The notes under the pieces were generated by a model. The model saw nothing but the letters and a program-made list of their open reading frames with translations, was not told the origin of the DNA and did no database searches. A DNA stretch of 14,492 nt from Porticoccaceae bacterium UBA1989 (GTDB lineage: Bacteria > Pseudomonadota > Gammaproteobacteria > Pseudomonadales > Porticoccaceae). Both the position numbers and the translations under genes were made by a program. Below are positions 12,656 to 14,492 of the stretch, one piece after another. The number at the start of each line of letters is the position of its first letter. Positions within the stretch are counted from its first letter, which is position 1. The DNA lies in the NCBI GenBank assembly GCA_002335945.1, contig DDDD01000026.1, positions 1-14,492 of the forward strand, in the 5' to 3' direction.

Positions 12656-14398
12656 TTATCCCTTTGTGGTTGCTGTTGAATCGGGGTTAGTTTGGAGCGC
12701 TTGCTCGGCATGCAAGTTAACGCCTTTATCTAAGTAAATAATGGCATCGCTAATCGTGATAAACATGGTTTTTTCAGTCATATAATCACTGAGCATGGAA
12801 GCTTTAATCGTATCTCTTACTGGCCCAATCGGATTGGTAATAAAAAATTGAATACCCTGAGCCTCTAAATTTATCACCACCTGGTGCAGCATAATCAGAG
12901 CCGTACTATCAATGCTGTTGATTGTTTCTGCATCAAGTATCACGCAGCGAAGTGTCTTCATGTCCCGTTGCTTGATCCAGCGATATAGCGCGGAAACAAA
13001 ATAGTCTTTGTTGGCAAAATAGAGCGATGCATCAAACCTAAATATCAACACGTCATCGCGCTGTTTGGCGTCCGTAAAACGATTTATGTTGCGGTAGAGC
13101 CTACCATTTTGAATAGAACCCAGCTCAGTCATATGAGGTGATGTGGTGTTATAAATCATCATCAAGACAGACAGGCTAACACCCATTAATAATCCCGATT
13201 GCACACCCAATATCAATGTGAGCGTAAAGGTTATTAGTAGGATATAAAATTCCCGCTTGTTTTGACGATAGAGCTGTTTCATTTGGCCGTATTTGAAGAG
13301 GCCTGATACAGAGACAATTATGATCACCGCCAATAACACTTTGGGTAGCGGGTAGAAGGTAAATAGTGGCGCTACAGCTAGCATCGCAATGCCAATAAAG
13401 ATCGATGAAAATACCGCAGAGATCTGTGTTTTTGCACCGGCTTCGCGGAAGGCCGCGCTTCTGGAAAAGCTCGCCGATACCGGGAAGGCCCTGCATAGAG
13501 AGCCTATGATATTAGCGGCACCGACGGCCAGTAGCTCTTTATTGGGCTGGGCATAGATCCTGTCAGTGGGATTCTCTAGAGACTTACAAATTGACATGGT
13601 CCCTACATACCCCATTAGCGCCACGGTAATGGCGACAGACATGAGGTTCTGTAAATCAGAAAGGGTAAGGCTGGGCAAGCTAAACGACGGTAAGCCCTGT
13701 GGGATCGAGGAAACGACATCAACGCCCATATCCTGTATTCCCCAAATGCCAGAGGCGGCCATACCAAATACTAAAATAATTAAGGGAAAGGGCACTGAGG
13801 GATAGAAGCGCTTGGGAACGGTCATCACCAAAAAACTAAGCAAGCCGATTGTCAGAGTGGCCCAGTGCCAGTCTTTAAAGCCCGCACAGAGCTGATACAC
13901 CAGCTCAAAAACATTACCACCCTCAACATTCACGCCTGTAAGCGTTTCGAGCTGCGTACCTATAATAATCAGCGCTGCTGCAGAGGTATAACCTAGGATA
14001 ACCGGATAGGACAAAAAGTTACTGATAAAGCCAAACTTTAAAAGCCCAAAACCAAACTGCAGAAGGCCCACCATTAAGGTAAGTACAATCGCCAGCTCTA
14101 GGTAACGATCGGAGCCCGGCTCGGCTAGGACACTCAGACCGGTAATAATAAGAATTGAATCAAGGGCGACAGGGCCCATTGAGATCTTGTTCGATGTCCC
14201 TAGAAGTGCATAGACAATCGGTGGGAAAATACAGGCATAGAGCCCATACTCAGGAGGTAAGCCAGCGACTAGCGCATAACCCATGCCCTGGGGAATCAGC
14301 ATAAAGGCAATGATCAGGCCCGATGTTAGATCACTTTTAAAAACACTGGCACGGTAATCCTGCAGCCATAACAGGCCGGGGAATATCTTAGTGAGCAT
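12656..14398 (-). CDS. SulP-family anion transporter with C-terminal STAS domain
   Basis: A 580-residue inner-membrane transporter of the SLC26/SulP family. The family signature is at residues 33-78 (IPQGMGYALVAGLPPEYGLY, then GTSNKISMGPVA). The conserved block around TM8 (ANIIGS...FPVSASFSRSAAFREAGAKTQ) is at about 295-325. About 14 membrane segments reach to residue 415, followed by a cytoplasmic STAS domain (about 438-560, with SIDSTAL at 495-501). Bacterial members carry sulfate, bicarbonate or C4-dicarboxylates (DauA); the sequence does not decide which. The ATG at 14398 has a weak ribosome site and may rely on coupling to an upstream gene whose end lies in the last 100 bases. It is first in the visible operon with glpD and GH31, so the substrate or a released anion of that pathway is a reasonable guess. 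Confidence 0.93.
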   Translation of the reverse strand: MLTKIFPGLLWLQDYRASVFKSDLTSGLIIAFMLIPQGMGYALVAGLPPEYGLYACIFPPIVYALLGTSNKISMGPVALDSILIITGLSVLAEPGSDRYLELAIVLTLMVGLLQFGFGLLKFGFISNFLSYPVILGYTSAAALIIIGTQLETLTGVNVEGGNVFELVYQLCAGFKDWHWATLTIGLLSFLVMTVPKRFYPSVPFPLIILVFGMAASGIWGIQDMGVDVVSSIPQGLPSFSLPSLTLSDLQNLMSVAITVALMGYVGTMSICKSLENPTDRIYAQPNKELLAVGAANIIGSLCRAFPVSASFSRSAAFREAGAKTQISAVFSSIFIGIAMLAVAPLFTFYPLPKVLLAVIIIVSVSGLFKYGQMKQLYRQNKREFYILLITFTLTLILGVQSGLLMGVSLSVLMMIYNTTSPHMTELGSIQNGRLYRNINRFTDAKQRDDVLIFRFDASLYFANKDYFVSALYRWIKQRDMKTLRCVILDAETINSIDSTALIMLHQVVINLEAQGIQFFITNPIGPVRDTIKASMLSDYMTEKTMFITISDAIIYLDKGVNLHAEQALQTNPDSTATTKG

Positions 14399-14492
14399 CT
14401 AAAGTGCTGCCGAGTGCATCAAGGGCGCACTGATAAGTAGGGCTAATCGTAGTCATGGTCAGGAGGCTCGCTGAGATTGCTCTTGTCATCTT
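14388..14492 (-). other. Region upstream of SulP; possible 3' end of another gene
   Basis: On the minus strand two frames are open from the window edge. One runs to a TAA at 14388-14390, overlapping the SulP start by 11 nt; it would end ...GSTLDAH. The other ends with TAG about 45 nt before SulP and would give a hydrophilic, acid-rich tail ending PPDHDYD. Either could be the C-terminus of an upstream operon gene. With about 100 bases visible, neither can be chosen and no family is recognised. No clear promoter is seen here, in keeping with the operon starting beyond the window. Confidence 0.3.

Noticed and set aside
13176..13496. 106-codon minus-strand frame inside the SulP gene
   Set aside because: Overlaps the conserved SulP membrane region in another frame; no family features.
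1..14492. CRISPR array or insertion sequence
   Set aside because: No regularly spaced repeats, transposase or integrase frames, or terminal inverted repeats were seen.

Overview
The window looks like chromosome of a Gram-negative, probably marine, gammaproteobacterium. The evidence is a TonB-dependent outer-membrane receptor of the sphingomonad/marine-gamma type, a Pseudomonas-type secreted neutral ceramidase, moderate GC content, and what appears to be the 3' end of a proteobacterial tmRNA at the left edge. The species cannot be fixed from the sequence alone.

Left edge (1-870, + strand): positions 1-17 match the T-stem, acceptor and CCA end of tmRNA (ssrA), followed by a GNRA-loop terminator. 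Then comes the 3' two-thirds of an alpha/beta hydrolase gene that has lost its N-terminal part and has in-frame stops where the missing part should join. A broken gene beside ssrA fits that gene's known use as an integration site.

From 872 to the right end every intact gene is on the minus strand. In transcription order, right to left: a SulP anion transporter with STAS domain, an FAD glycerol-3-phosphate dehydrogenase (GlpD-like) and a cytoplasmic GH31 alpha-glycosidase form one tight operon (spacers 11 and 31 nt). A 587-nt non-coding region follows, carrying a promoter and several inverted repeats. Next is a TonB-dependent receptor with its own promoter and strong terminator, then a GntR/HutC-family regulator with a UTRA ligand domain. 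A two-gene unit follows: a secreted neutral ceramidase and an extended SDR oxidoreductase (13-nt spacer). Last is a hemolysin III/PAQR membrane protein.

Inferred theme: uptake and breakdown of a glycosylated lipid or glyco-glycerol compound. The receptor would import it, the secreted ceramidase would cut the amide of ceramide-type lipids, the SDR would oxidise or reduce the product, GH31 would remove an alpha-linked sugar inside the cell, and GlpD would feed glycerol-3-phosphate to respiration. The GntR protein is the natural local regulator. The co-occurrence is seen directly; the common pathway and the substrate are hypotheses. Points most worth checking are the Thr in place of the expected nucleophilic Ser in the ceramidase, the unusual sugar-binding loop of the GH31 enzyme, and the palindromes at the receptor, gntR and ceramidase promoters.
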